Assembly: GCA_902779305.1 (NCBI GenBank)
Contig: CACZBD010000003.1
Span: forward strand, 1 to 64,000
DNA: 64,000 bases
Reading direction: 5' to 3'
Source: an uncultured Lachnospiraceae bacterium
GTDB lineage: Bacteria > Bacillota > Clostridia > Lachnospirales > Lachnospiraceae
The notes below the pieces were generated by a model. The model saw nothing but the letters and a program-made list of their open reading frames with translations, was not told the DNA's origin and did no database searches. This document shows positions 24,190 through 33,232 of this stretch, piece by piece. The translations under genes were made by a program, and so were the position numbers. How positions within the stretch are numbered: position 1 is the stretch's first letter; the number at the start of each line of letters is the position of its first letter.

Positions 24190-26334
24190 TTAGATCTGTC
24201 TGACCTCTTCCATGATCTTTACCACACCGTTACGGACTCTTTCATACTCACTCAGAATAACCGGTTTGATCTCAAGTCCAAACGCATCGTCCTTTCTGTA
24301 TTCGGCCGTTTCACAAAGCTGCGCCAAAAGAAAAGCGCCGACTCCTCTTGCGATCGATTTGATGGAATGCAGCTGCAGATCATAGTCCGTTCCTACACCG
24401 GATGCCTTCAGTTTGGCCATGGTCTCATCCGCATAGTTGTCAAACAGCTCCAGCCGCATGAGGAATTCATCCGTACTTCCCGCATTGTATTCAAGCGCAA
24501 GCTTCACATCGATCCCGTACGGCATGAGGCGGTCCTGAAAATTCTCTACAGCATCCCGTGACAGTTCTTCTTCCGCATCGATATCAATGGCCACGATCTT
24601 ATCGGGAATAAATGCTTCGATCGTCTCGAACAGTTTGGACGAGCTCACGGGCTTGGAAAGGAAACCGGCAAAGCCGAGATCCAGAAGCGATTCTTCCACC
24701 CCGTTCATGATGTCCGCCGTCAGCACGATGACCGGTGTATGAAAATCAGGATATTCTTCCCGTATCCGTTGCAAAGTCTGCGCGCCGTCAAGTCCCGGCA
24801 TACGAAGATCCATCAGGACCAGATCGTACTCTTTGATGTCGATCATCTCCAAAGCCTCGGATCCGCTCTCCACATCATCAACCTTCATAAGCGCAGGCTC
24901 TAAGAATTCCCGGATCACTTTCCGGTTGAACCGGTTATCATCCACAAGCAGGATGCTTGCATCCGGCGCAAAGAACTGCTTCATCTTACCGGCCTGCGGC
25001 TTAGATTTTTCCTGCTGTAAGACAGAACCGGAATGGTCTGATTTTGATAAATCCTGATCCGCAACCTTCTGCGGGATCCTGACGGTAAAGACACTGCCCT
25101 CATGAAGCGTGCTCTGACAGTTCACTGTTCCGTCTAAAGCATCCACGAGTTCTTTCACGATCGCAAGGCCTAAGCCGCTTCCGCTCGTTTCCCTGTAGAG
25201 ATCCTGCGTGCCTCTCTCAAACGGCTTAAAGATCGTCTTCAAATGCTCCGGCGCGATCCCGGCCCCTGAGTCAAATACCCTGATCTCAAGGACTTTGTCC
25301 CAGTGGATGCTGAATCCGACATATCCTTTTTTCGTGTATTTCACGGCGTTGCTCAAAAGGTTGTCCGTGATCTTGCGGATGACATTCGCATCCCCGAGCA
25401 GCATTTCCGGAAGCTTCGGATCCGGCTCATAGCGGAAGGTCAGTCCCGCTTTCTTCGCCTGGATCCGCCATGCCAGCGCCATTTCGTCAAACACGTTTTT
25501 GGTATTCCACGGCTTCTTAGCAGGTTCCATTCCTTTTGTTTCGATCCTCGTCAGATCAAGCATGTCGTCGATCAGCGTCAGGAGGATATTTCCGGAAATG
25601 TTGCTGTCGTTGATCCACTCCCTGATCTTTGCGGACGAGGTGTTGGAAACGATCAGCTCGTTCATCGCCAGCATGGTATTTAGCGGCGTCCTGATGTCGT
25701 GACTCATCTTTGCGAGAAAATCACTCTTTGCGCGGTTTGCCTCATCCGCTGCCAAAATCGCCGCATTCAGTTCCTGCTGCTTCTTCCTGTAGACGCGGAT
25801 CTGGCAGTACATGGTGATCGCAAGGGATAAAGCGACCAGGACCATGTCCAGAACGACACGTGACATATAGTATTTTTCATTGTTTTCCAGTGTGACGGGA
25901 TGATAATAGGAATACAGGCACAATCCGGTGTACCACAGAAGTTCTATGACGATCAGAACGACCATGGTAACACCGTCGAGAAGAAATGCGGTAAAAACAA
26001 CGCCGAAGATAAAGAACGCCGGAATGCCGCTGTGATACCCGCCCTGAATAAAAAACAGGGCACTGAACAGACCTAAGAAAACGCCGAACACCGTCAGGAT
26101 CATCGCAACTTTGTAGTTCCCGCTCCTGCGGCAGTAAACGATCAGCAAAAGGGAGGCAACAACGCCGGCAAAATCAGCCAGGACCACACCGACATTGTTC
26201 CCGTAAATGAGGTTGACCACCCCGGTGATGAAACTGACCGCGACCCCGCATAATGCGAGGATATTAAAAGCCGCAACCCGGATCTCACCGTTTCTTGGTA
26301 TGATATAGTCCTTGAGCTTTGCGATTTTTCCCAT
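24190..26334 (-). CDS. Hybrid sensor histidine kinase (HisKA-HATPase-REC-Hpt)
   Basis: A 714-residue membrane kinase. Five to six helices fill residues 20-190 with little outside sequence, so the sensor is membrane-embedded. HisKA box AKMSHDIRTPLNTML (about 207-221, His), ATPase boxes NLLSNAVKYTKKG, FDSGAGIAPEHL and GSGLGLAIVKEL, receiver domain with VLMDLRMPGLDG (about 500, Asp) and KPVSS, then a C-terminal Hpt domain with LHSIKSIARGVGA (His). This makes a four-step phosphorelay, with the next gene's regulator as likely output. Confidence 0.92.
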   Translation of the reverse strand: MGKIAKLKDYIIPRNGEIRVAAFNILALCGVAVSFITGVVNLIYGNNVGVVLADFAGVVASLLLIVYCRRSGNYKVAMILTVFGVFLGLFSALFFIQGGYHSGIPAFFIFGVVFTAFLLDGVTMVVLIVIELLWYTGLCLYSYYHPVTLENNEKYYMSRVVLDMVLVALSLAITMYCQIRVYRKKQQELNAAILAADEANRAKSDFLAKMSHDIRTPLNTMLAMNELIVSNTSSAKIREWINDSNISGNILLTLIDDMLDLTRIETKGMEPAKKPWNTKNVFDEMALAWRIQAKKAGLTFRYEPDPKLPEMLLGDANVIRKITDNLLSNAVKYTKKGYVGFSIHWDKVLEIRVFDSGAGIAPEHLKTIFKPFERGTQDLYRETSGSGLGLAIVKELVDALDGTVNCQSTLHEGSVFTVRIPQKVADQDLSKSDHSGSVLQQEKSKPQAGKMKQFFAPDASILLVDDNRFNRKVIREFLEPALMKVDDVESGSEALEMIDIKEYDLVLMDLRMPGLDGAQTLQRIREEYPDFHTPVIVLTADIMNGVEESLLDLGFAGFLSKPVSSSKLFETIEAFIPDKIVAIDIDAEEELSRDAVENFQDRLMPYGIDVKLALEYNAGSTDEFLMRLELFDNYADETMAKLKASGVGTDYDLQLHSIKSIARGVGAFLLAQLCETAEYRKDDAFGLEIKPVILSEYERVRNGVVKIMEEVRQI

Positions 26335-26350
26335 AAATACCTCCCCTCAC

Positions 26351-26386
26351 AAAATGGACCACTAACCCCGTCCCCGAGGGACCATT
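26351..26386. repeat. REP-like palindromic repeat, single unit
   Basis: AAATGGACCACTAACCCCGT plus CCCCGAGGGACCATT, one arm of the family, between the hybrid kinase start and the divergent lipoprotein gene. Confidence 0.92.
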
Positions 26387-26513
26387 CTGTTTTATTATAC
26401 AAGTACGATAAAAATATGAAAATACATACTTTTAGTACCTATTTTTTCATACGAAACGGGAGTATTCTTTTTATCGAAAATCAATACTCGGTTTTTAGTT
26501 TCTAGGAGGGATC

Positions 26514-27890
26514 ATGAAAAAAACATTCACACTATTCAGTCTGGTTGCAGTGACTGCGGTCCTGTTAGCCGGGTGTGGGAAACCGGCAGAAACCGTAACG
26601 GAAGAAGATATCGATGGGGCCGATTGGAGGACGACACGTGCCTTTACCAGTCTGGAATGGAATACGCCGGATGGAAAGACCGATCTTCTTGCCGCTGCTT
26701 ATGAAGCAGACGGCGTCATCATCTTAGCACCCGATCAGGAAGACTACGCGCCGTTCCCCGACTGCGCGCTCCTTGACGGCATCCATGACATCAATACCGT
26801 GGAAGACAGCATGTACATGATGGATTTCAATGAAGACGGTTACGATGATTTTTGCGTGGATGATCTGATCGATGGCGAGATCGAAAGTGAAGTCTTTCTC
26901 TACGATCCGGAAACGGCTTCGTTCGATTATTCCGATGAATACTCAAGCGCCGGGGGATATCTAAAGGAAGTGGAGGACGCTGACCTGTCAAAATTTGCAG
27001 GTGACTGGTATGTGGACGGCTCCCTTGAGAACGGACACCTGTCCATTTCCGAAGACGGACATGTCGAATCATACAGTTATGACGGCATGTTTAATTTCGA
27101 AGGCGAGCTGGTCTGCGAGGAATATGAAAATCCTGACGGGACCACAGGTTATCTTTACAGCATTTATGATGACGGCGGAGAGTTTGTGACCGGTTTCTAC
27201 GAACCGGAAGAAGATGATTTTTATGAACTCTACACCGGACAGGACGGCGAGGTCCGTTATGTCAGATCCGATCACTGCACCGGCGACGCCAATTCCGATG
27301 CCGATGCGGACGGTTGGAAAGCCTATTACGGGTCTTTGATCCAAAACTGGGAAAAAGATCATGAAAAAGATTACATTCACGGATATAAGTTGTTCTACCT
27401 GAATGATGATGAGATCCCCGAGATCGCCCTGATCGGTGGGGAGGAATGGGCCCTTTGCGAGATCCATTCCTATGTGGACGAAACTGCGATCAAAGTTTAT
27501 TCTGCAGATGATCTCAATACGGACGGAAACGGTCTTTGCTACTATGAAAAGAGCGGCTTCCTGGTACCCACAAAATGGAATGCCGGGATTGGTACGTATG
27601 AGTTCTATGATGTGATGAGTGCAGATCCCGATACCGTGTACTGCAGGATCAACGTTGCCGCAGAAGACAGTCTTGCAGGGAAGGCATCCACGGATGTGGA
27701 ATTTATCGAGCCAAGCGGTGATACCTATTCGAAGCATTACGACAAGGAATATGATCTGTCCGATCTTCCGGAAAAATCAAACATTGAGGAATCGCTTGTG
27801 ATCAGCGACTTATCCGATATCAGAAGGCTTGACAATGAAGAAGATCTCATGGACTATGATCAGGTCAATGAAGCGCTTGACAGTTATTAA
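26514..27890 (+). CDS. Lipoprotein with acidic repeat-like motifs
   Basis: A 458-residue lipoprotein: MKKTFTLFSLV signal, lipobox LLAGCGKP (Cys about 21). MMDFNEDGYDDFCVDDL (about 102-118) is an FG-GAP/EF-hand-like acidic motif, and FYLNDDEIPEIALIGG (about 295-310) matches AYLNDDDIPELLAC of the lipoprotein at 22149. No catalytic motif. ATG 26514 follows TAGGAGGGATC. It is divergent from the hybrid kinase and ends at a strong terminator. Confidence 0.78.
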   Translation: MKKTFTLFSLVAVTAVLLAGCGKPAETVTEEDIDGADWRTTRAFTSLEWNTPDGKTDLLAAAYEADGVIILAPDQEDYAPFPDCALLDGIHDINTVEDSMYMMDFNEDGYDDFCVDDLIDGEIESEVFLYDPETASFDYSDEYSSAGGYLKEVEDADLSKFAGDWYVDGSLENGHLSISEDGHVESYSYDGMFNFEGELVCEEYENPDGTTGYLYSIYDDGGEFVTGFYEPEEDDFYELYTGQDGEVRYVRSDHCTGDANSDADADGWKAYYGSLIQNWEKDHEKDYIHGYKLFYLNDDEIPEIALIGGEEWALCEIHSYVDETAIKVYSADDLNTDGNGLCYYEKSGFLVPTKWNAGIGTYEFYDVMSADPDTVYCRINVAAEDSLAGKASTDVEFIEPSGDTYSKHYDKEYDLSDLPEKSNIEESLVISDLSDIRRLDNEEDLMDYDQVNEALDSY

Positions 27891-27892
27891 GA

Positions 27893-27928
27893 AAATGATC
27901 CGGGAGCATTGCTTCCCGGATCATTTTT
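27893..27928 (+). terminator. Rho-independent terminator
   Basis: AATGATCCGGGAG pairs with CTTCCCGGATCATT around a small loop, followed by TTTTTCT, three bases after the TAA of the lipoprotein gene. Confidence 0.9.
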
Positions 27929-27976
27929 CTCTGCTATTTGTTCTCCACAGTTTTTGCAATACATTTTTTCGTCCTG

Positions 27977-29488
27977 TTATCTGTACTTATCATAATACCG
28001 GAGCTTATAGGAATCCCCGTCTTTCTTGATGATGGCATAGCCGCTTCCGCTTTTGACAAGGGCCGGTTCCGCTGCTGCGGCCGTTGCATCATAAGAATAG
28101 AATTCTTCCGGGATACTGTCCACGTCTTCATGACTTAGGAAATAATCCTGATCCAGATCATAAATGTCAAACTGCGCTCTGAAATTATTGGTTCCTTCTT
28201 CGCTCAGTGAAGTAACAATTGCAAGTGTGTCATAGGATTCCCCGTCGGCGGCGGGAACGCAGTATCTTCCCTTACTGATAAAGCCCTGATATACATTCGG
28301 CCATACATAGGCGTTCAGGTCCTCATCCGTCAGTGTGACATCCATATATTTGTTGACCACATTCTTAACCTTATCAAGACTTAACGTGTAATATCCGTCC
28401 GTTGTGATATCCAGATCTTTCCACTTATTGATATACGTCCATCTGTAGGCAAAATCAGCAAGATCGCCGGTGTCCGGCCGCCCGTAGTCAAAATACCCCA
28501 TATCCTGTTCCGCAAAATTGGATAAAAAGATATTCAGTTTTTTCTGCATATCCTTTGTGATCTCTATCGTATTTTCGGATGCAGCGTTCTGTGCATTGTC
28601 CGAAAGATCGGCATACTCGTAATCATCCGGCAGAACGACATCCGAAAGCAGATCCCCTTCCGGGAGCCTGATGGGATCCGTTGTCGGAACGATCTTTTCA
28701 TATTCTTCCTGCGTCAGTTCGCCGGACCACTCATACACCCACACAGGGTAAGTCCCGATATCACGATAGGATTCTTCCACCTGTCTGCGTTCCTCATCGC
28801 TCATATCATAGGCGCAGAATGTATAGTACGACTCCCTGCCGTCATCGTACCTGCATTCATATACTTCAAAATAGTCAGCAAGCGCAGTGTCATACCGGTA
28901 CCAGGATGAGCTTCCGTCCGATGCCGACATCGAATATAAGAGCAAAAGCATTCCGTCCGGATGGATCTCGGCGATCCCTCTGTACGGCGTGGAAAAAACC
29001 TGCTTGGCCTTATTTCCGTCAAAAGCATATATGTCAATGACATCGCCGTAATACGTAATGAGCAGTTCCTCGTTTCCGTCCGCATCAACATCGTAATACA
29101 GATACTTTACATCTCCGGCTATCTCGCCCGAAGGCCATCCGTGCTGGACAAGTTCGGTATGAAGCCCCATGCTTTCGACCTCTTCCGGCGTATATTTCAG
29201 ATCCTGCGCCTCTTTGTACCGGTAAAGGATCTCCTGATACGCTTCTTTACGGGGATCGGTTGCTTCTTCCGCGATTTCTTCGTCATCTTTCTCTTCGGCA
29301 GGCTCCTGTTCCGCTATCTCCGGTTCTTCCGCCTCTCCCTCTGCAGATCCGTCTGCCATTTTTCCCACTCTCTCCTGAAGCTGTTCCCGGATATCGGATT
29401 TTGACAAAGCCGCCTTATCGCCGCAGCCTGCAAGAAGCAGGATGCCCGCAAGACAGAGAATAACCGCTGCAAATGATTTTTCCTTCAT
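27977..29488 (-). CDS. Lipoprotein of unknown function
   Basis: A 503-residue lipoprotein: signal peptide with lipobox LLLAGCGDK (Cys about 22), acidic Glu/Ala linker (about 45-75), then a globular domain with YLYYDVDADGNEELLITYYG (about 129-148), another acidic DxDxDG motif related to the two lipoproteins on the other side of the kinase gene, and a C-terminal domain ending in a Lys/Tyr-rich strand (YAIIKKDGDSYKLRYYDKYR). No family recognised. Confidence 0.75.
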   Translation of the reverse strand: MKEKSFAAVILCLAGILLLAGCGDKAALSKSDIREQLQERVGKMADGSAEGEAEEPEIAEQEPAEEKDDEEIAEEATDPRKEAYQEILYRYKEAQDLKYTPEEVESMGLHTELVQHGWPSGEIAGDVKYLYYDVDADGNEELLITYYGDVIDIYAFDGNKAKQVFSTPYRGIAEIHPDGMLLLLYSMSASDGSSSWYRYDTALADYFEVYECRYDDGRESYYTFCAYDMSDEERRQVEESYRDIGTYPVWVYEWSGELTQEEYEKIVPTTDPIRLPEGDLLSDVVLPDDYEYADLSDNAQNAASENTIEITKDMQKKLNIFLSNFAEQDMGYFDYGRPDTGDLADFAYRWTYINKWKDLDITTDGYYTLSLDKVKNVVNKYMDVTLTDEDLNAYVWPNVYQGFISKGRYCVPAADGESYDTLAIVTSLSEEGTNNFRAQFDIYDLDQDYFLSHEDVDSIPEEFYSYDATAAAAEPALVKSGSGYAIIKKDGDSYKLRYYDKYR

Positions 29489-29648
29489 GATCTGTTTCCT
29501 TTCAGTCTGCGTGATCCACGCTGATCGGGTCGTTCCGGACCGGTTTCACACTGCCCTCATATGGACCGGTTTCACATCCGGTTTCGATCCGTACAATTTA
29601 ATATATCTTATGTTTTCCCGTCCCGCTACCGACGAAAGTCTATTCTCG

Positions 29649-30521
29649 TCAGGTTTTCAGCTCACTGAATATGGCAGATCCGATGATCAGAACAGCGCCG
29701 ATGATACCTGTGATACTTAGCGGTTCTCTGAGCAGGAACGCGGAAAAAAGCAGTGCCGAGACCGGATCGATGTAGCTGAACACGGCGATCGTCTGCACGT
29801 TCAGTCCGTCCATGCTCCCGAAATACATGGCGTATGCGATGCCTGTATGAACGATCCCGAGAACCAGAAGCAGAATGACGGAAACTGCATTCACGCCTTC
29901 CCCGCGAAAGCCGTCCGTAAGCAGCAGATAAGGCAGCATGACAAGTCCCGCCGATAAAAGCAGGATTGTCGTTCGCTTAAACGGGTCGATCCCGGGCGTT
30001 TTCTTGTTCATGATGACAACCCCGGAATAGAAAAATGCCGCGCCAAGTCCCAACGCGATCCCGTACAGGTTTTTATCCCCGCCTCCGTCTGTGATCACGC
30101 CGGACACGAGGACCATGCCGATGATAGACACCGCAGCGCAAAGTGCTTTTTTCCCTGTCAGACGCTCTTTAAAGATGAGCGGAGACAAAAGCATGACGAT
30201 GGTCGGCTCCATATAGTAACAGAGTGTCGCGACCGCAACCGTTGTATGATTGTAAGCTTCAAACAGCAGGATCCAGTTGATCCCGATCATTGCGCCCGTG
30301 ACCAGAAGGCTCACGAATGTGCGCGCCGGGATCTTCTCCCACGCTCCCTTTTTGCGGACCAGTGTGAAGATCAAGAGGAACAGGCCTCCGAGGATCCCGC
30401 GCGAAAAAGACAGCAGCGCCGAAGAGAGCGGGATATAGCGCCTGAGCACCCCGACAGTCCCGAAGATCAGCATCGACGAAATGAATATTCCCAAAGACCT
30501 GCGGTCGTTTGATTTTTCCAT
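29649..30521 (-). CDS. EamA/DMT-family transporter
   Basis: I start at ATG 30521, seven bases after AAGGAGA; an earlier ATG is too close to that site. The 290-residue protein has ten membrane helices in two tandem EamA halves (about 10-140 and 150-285). IGINWILLFEAYNHTTVA and LLSPLIFKERLTGKKA in half one are repeated as GIAYAMYFGSMDGLNVQTIA and SAFLLREPLSITGIIG in half two. Members export or import small metabolites; substrate unknown. Confidence 0.9.
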   Translation of the reverse strand: MEKSNDRRSLGIFISSMLIFGTVGVLRRYIPLSSALLSFSRGILGGLFLLIFTLVRKKGAWEKIPARTFVSLLVTGAMIGINWILLFEAYNHTTVAVATLCYYMEPTIVMLLSPLIFKERLTGKKALCAAVSIIGMVLVSGVITDGGGDKNLYGIALGLGAAFFYSGVVIMNKKTPGIDPFKRTTILLLSAGLVMLPYLLLTDGFRGEGVNAVSVILLLVLGIVHTGIAYAMYFGSMDGLNVQTIAVFSYIDPVSALLFSAFLLREPLSITGIIGAVLIIGSAIFSELKT

Positions 30522-30553
30522 CTGCATTCTCCTTTGATCCATTCATGAATGGA

Positions 30554-30665
30554 TGGACCACTGACCCCGTTAAGGAATTGCCCACTCCTTCGTCATGGGC
30601 AGGTCGTCGGAACAGATGCAAAGTATGACTGCGTCATAGCTGTTCCGACTGTCCCCAAGGGACCA
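30554..30665. repeat. Palindromic repeat with internal hairpin (compound element)
   Basis: The first arm TGGACCACTGACCCCGT (30554-30570) and the closing GTCCCCAAGGGACCA (30651-30665) are normally contiguous but here are split by about 80 bp. That insert contains a 10-bp inverted repeat, GTCGGAACAG (30606-30615) and CTGTTCCGAC (30640-30649), and the junction matches the GTTCCG variant at 22123. Confidence 0.8.
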
Positions 30666-30672
30666 CCGGCTC

Positions 30673-31506
30673 CTACCACTCCCGCCTTATCTTTTCAAAA
30701 TCGATGGTCTTCCCAACCTTCTTCCATACAATAAATGTCAGGACTGTATTTATAGCGGCAATAACAAAGTATGTAATAAGGATCCGTCCCCCATCTTCAC
30801 CGGTATTGATATACGAGGAACCTGATGTTTCCACCGGAACAAACAGCCCTTCTGTATAACCGGCAAAGAAGTCAAACAATCCGTGTGCCACACCGCAGGC
30901 CCAAATATTCCTGGTCTTCCAATACAGTATAAGAAGGGCCAAGCCAAAAACGCCTGATTCCAGCGTTTTGGCTACCGCCTGCCCCCATGCAACAGGGGAC
31001 GTGGGATTAAATCCCAAAACATGTACAGCTCCGAACACCAGTGATGAGACCACTGCGCTCAGAATAAAAACATATTTCTTTTCCCGGAACTTATAGATGA
31101 TCGCATCGTTTATAACTGCCCGGAAGGCCAGTTCCTCAAAAAGACCCACGGAAAGAAACATAAGAAATATGATGATAAATCCCAATACCGGGTTTTCCTT
31201 CAGGGGTACCTGATCACCTATATCGGAGATCAGCATGACCGTGCCCATGATAAACGACATCACCAGAAACCCTATGGAATTCTTAAGGACATATCCCGTG
31301 GAAACATAACAGGATGCCAGGGTCTTATCTCCGGATATCTGGTACAGGAAAAAGCACACCGCTCCGCAAAGCATGGTTCTTACCATAAAGAACTGAAAAG
31401 CAGTCTCTGTAGGTACCGCCTTGAAACACACAACCACATATACGATGCAGAGTGCAGCAGTTATCAGCGGTGATCTTTTCATAAATTCAATATATTTTTT
31501 AAGCAT
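30673..31506 (-). CDS. CPBP-family intramembrane metalloprotease
   Basis: The start is ATG 31506 with GGAGG nine bases upstream, giving 277 residues. Eight or so membrane helices; the family motifs are LFEELAFRAVI (EExxxR) near 125, SLVFGAVHVLGFNP (His) near 165, and ACGVAHGLFDFFAG (His) near 220, which together form the zinc/glutamate active site of CAAX/ABI (Abi, CPBP) proteases. Roles in peptide maturation or immunity to bacteriocins are known for relatives; no partner gene is visible here. Confidence 0.88.
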   Translation of the reverse strand: MLKKYIEFMKRSPLITAALCIVYVVVCFKAVPTETAFQFFMVRTMLCGAVCFFLYQISGDKTLASCYVSTGYVLKNSIGFLVMSFIMGTVMLISDIGDQVPLKENPVLGFIIIFLMFLSVGLFEELAFRAVINDAIIYKFREKKYVFILSAVVSSLVFGAVHVLGFNPTSPVAWGQAVAKTLESGVFGLALLILYWKTRNIWACGVAHGLFDFFAGYTEGLFVPVETSGSSYINTGEDGGRILITYFVIAAINTVLTFIVWKKVGKTIDFEKIRREW

Positions 31507-31531
31507 TGATATCCTCCTTCGTCTTCTCATC

Positions 31532-31566
31532 AAATGGACCACTGACCCCGTCCCCAAGGGACCATT
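31532..31566. repeat. REP-like palindromic repeat, single unit
   Basis: AAATGGACCACTGACCCCGT plus CCCCAAGGGACCATT. Its right end touches the stop codon of the serine hydrolase gene: the minus strand reads GGCTGAATGGTCCC, the TGA being immediately before ATGGTCCC. Confidence 0.93.
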
Positions 31567-32558
31567 CAGCCTGCGATCGCGGGCAATACTTTTTGCTCGA
31601 TAAAATCAACTCTGTCAAAAATTCTTGGTTTGAATGTACCGGTTATTCCTACGGATATGTTTGACTCTTTATTTACGTAGATGATATTCCCGCAATCACC
31701 GATCGCCGCATAAACCTCTCTGTCATCATACGGCTTGTACCATAAATAGCCATAGTTCATACAGCCAAAGCGTTCGCCCAGTTTCAGATGTGGAGCGGTC
31801 ATTTCTTTTATATATCCTTCAGAGACGATCGTCTTGCCGTGATACCTGCCGCCGCCAAGCACCATGTCTCCGATCACAGCCATGTCTCTTGCTGACATGC
31901 ATAATCCCCAGCCTGCGGTAACATTGCCCTTAGGATCTGCGTACCACTCATTTTTTCTGGGATTCTTATTCATGAAAAAATCAAACTGATCTTCTTTTGA
32001 ACTGTCTCCATGTAATATGCGCTTTGGAAGTTCTAGCGGCTCAAACAGATGATCGTTGGCAAGATCAATGCACTTTACTCCGGTCGATCTCTCGATGATC
32101 CCTGCTAAGATCTGAATACCAAGTGTAGCATATCTGAATTCACCGGTAATTCCTTTTCGACCGCCAAGGTAATCGAGCGTCGTTAATGTCCAATCAGCAG
32201 AGGTACAAACCTTCTTCCACGGTTCTGCCTTTCCTTTATACGGGGCGGTCATCGTGAGCAGATGTCTGACTGTGACATCGTAGATCGTTTTCTCGCCGCG
32301 CTTTACGGTATAATCCGGGAAAAAATCCATCACCTTCTGATCGACACTCCTGATGCGCCCCTGATCCAGCGCGATTCCGGCAAGCAGGCTCACAACACCT
32401 TTGGTCACGGAATTGACATTCATGGCATCTGAAGTCTTAAATCCGTGCCAGCAATCATCATAAACAGCAGAGCCGTCTTTTATCGCATAGATCTGACAGA
32501 TGTTGCTCTCGTTTCCGGTGCTTTCGGAAATAAAAGTATGCAGTTGTTCTTTATCCAA
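31566..32558 (-). CDS. Serine hydrolase, class C beta-lactamase/PBP-like family
   Basis: A 330-residue protein of the beta-lactamase (S12) fold. NVNSVTKGVVSLLAG (about 48-62) contains the SxxK nucleophile motif; FRYATLGIQILAGIIE (about 142-157) is at the YxN position with Thr; a C-terminal YAAIGDCGNIIYVN region replaces the HxG motif. There is no signal peptide, so it is probably a cytoplasmic esterase or peptidase and not a resistance enzyme. Substrate unknown. Confidence 0.83.
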   Translation of the reverse strand: MDKEQLHTFISESTGNESNICQIYAIKDGSAVYDDCWHGFKTSDAMNVNSVTKGVVSLLAGIALDQGRIRSVDQKVMDFFPDYTVKRGEKTIYDVTVRHLLTMTAPYKGKAEPWKKVCTSADWTLTTLDYLGGRKGITGEFRYATLGIQILAGIIERSTGVKCIDLANDHLFEPLELPKRILHGDSSKEDQFDFFMNKNPRKNEWYADPKGNVTAGWGLCMSARDMAVIGDMVLGGGRYHGKTIVSEGYIKEMTAPHLKLGERFGCMNYGYLWYKPYDDREVYAAIGDCGNIIYVNKESNISVGITGTFKPRIFDRVDFIEQKVLPAIAG

Positions 32559-32640
32559 TATAAAAGCCTCCTCTTAGAATAGTTCCGGACGTCCTAAGAA
32601 AAGGCTAATATGATTAAAAATATTTTTCAAGAAAAATCTG

Positions 32641-32707
32641 AATGGACCACTGTCCCCGTCCCCAAGGGACCAAATGAGCCACTGACCCCGTCCCCAAGGG
32701 ATCATTT
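32641..32707. repeat. REP-like palindromic repeats, two in direct tandem
   Basis: Unit one is AATGGACCACTGTCCCCG then TCCCCAAGGGACCA (32641-32672). Unit two, AATGAGCCACTGACCCCG then TCCCCAAGGGATCATT, starts at 32673 in the same orientation. The two carry the GGACCA and GAGCCA variants side by side. Confidence 0.93.
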
Positions 32708-32709
32708 TC

Positions 32710-32732
32710 ATCGGGGTGACAGGATTCGAACC
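32710..32732. repeat. Copy of the tRNA-Pro 3' part (attachment-site-like)
   Basis: The 23 bases starting ATCGGGGTGACAGGATTCGA and ending ACC are identical to 33840-33862, which cover the discriminator, acceptor 3' strand and most of the T-arm of tRNA-Pro. The copy lies downstream of the tRNA 3' end, the geometry left by tRNA-targeting integrases. It is not a tRNA itself: the rest of the molecule is absent. Confidence 0.85.
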
Positions 32733-32810
32733 GGATCCACCGAAACGCTGAAAATACTGTAAGAAAGGAACTCCGCAAGTCCTCGATCAGCGTCAGGGTA
32801 ACCAAAACAC

Positions 32811-33026
32811 TCAATCATCGTATCCCAATTCATCCATCTGTTTTAACAAGAATTCTTTAAGCTGCTCTTTACCGGGAAGTTGAAGCATATATGTTGAAAC
32901 AAACAGTTGATTATCCATACCGGACAAAGCATACTCGACCATCTTCGGACCCTTCTTTGTGCAAAGCAGGATTCCTACCGGAGGATTATCCCCCGGATAC
33001 ATCTCATTTTCTTTGTAATACGCCAC
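32811..33026 (-). pseudogene. C-terminal fragment of a YhcG/DUF1016 PDDEXK nuclease
   Basis: The 71 residues AYYKENEMYPGDNPPVGILL...PKMVEYALSGMDNQLFVSTY match the end of YhcG-family (DUF1016) nucleases, which are about 350 residues. Upstream the frame meets a TGA near 33063 after a few more codons and the N-terminal domain and catalytic PDDEXK core are gone. The fragment lies inside the segment bounded by the tRNA-Pro duplication. Confidence 0.75.
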
Positions 33027-33074
33027 ATAAGCATTGCATGATATAAACAGTTCACAAATATTTCACAATAATTG

Positions 33075-33101
33075 TTAGCACTCTCTCTTGACGAGTGCTA
33101 A
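33075..33101 (+). promoter_or_regulatory. CIRCE operator (HrcA-binding)
   Basis: TTAGCACTC-N9-GAGTGCTAA, a perfect match to the CIRCE consensus. It overlaps the hsp20 promoter, so HrcA would block RNA polymerase until heat shock. hrcA is not in the window. Confidence 0.97.
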
Positions 33102-33116
33102 TTCAAGTGCTATAAC
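33088..33116 (+). promoter_or_regulatory. sigma-A promoter of hsp20
   Basis: TTGACG (33088-33093) and TATAAC (33111-33116) with a 17-nt spacer. The -35 box and the start of the spacer lie in the CIRCE element. The leader to the start codon is about 110 nt, long and purine-rich. Confidence 0.88.
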
Positions 33117-33232
33117 ATAATCGAACAGAGGAACAGAGAAGACCATAAGAACCAAATGTTCCAATGATCTAATCCCTCCTTCCCCTTGCTCAGTAGCTAT
33201 TAACAGTATTGAGTGAAAAGGAGGTACACATT

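Noticed and set aside
31566-32558. Beta-lactamase resistance gene.
   Set aside because: No signal peptide and altered second and third motifs; a cytoplasmic esterase/peptidase of the same fold is more likely.
32710-32760. A second tRNA-Pro gene.
   Set aside because: Only the acceptor 3' strand and part of the T-arm are present; anticodon and D arms are missing.
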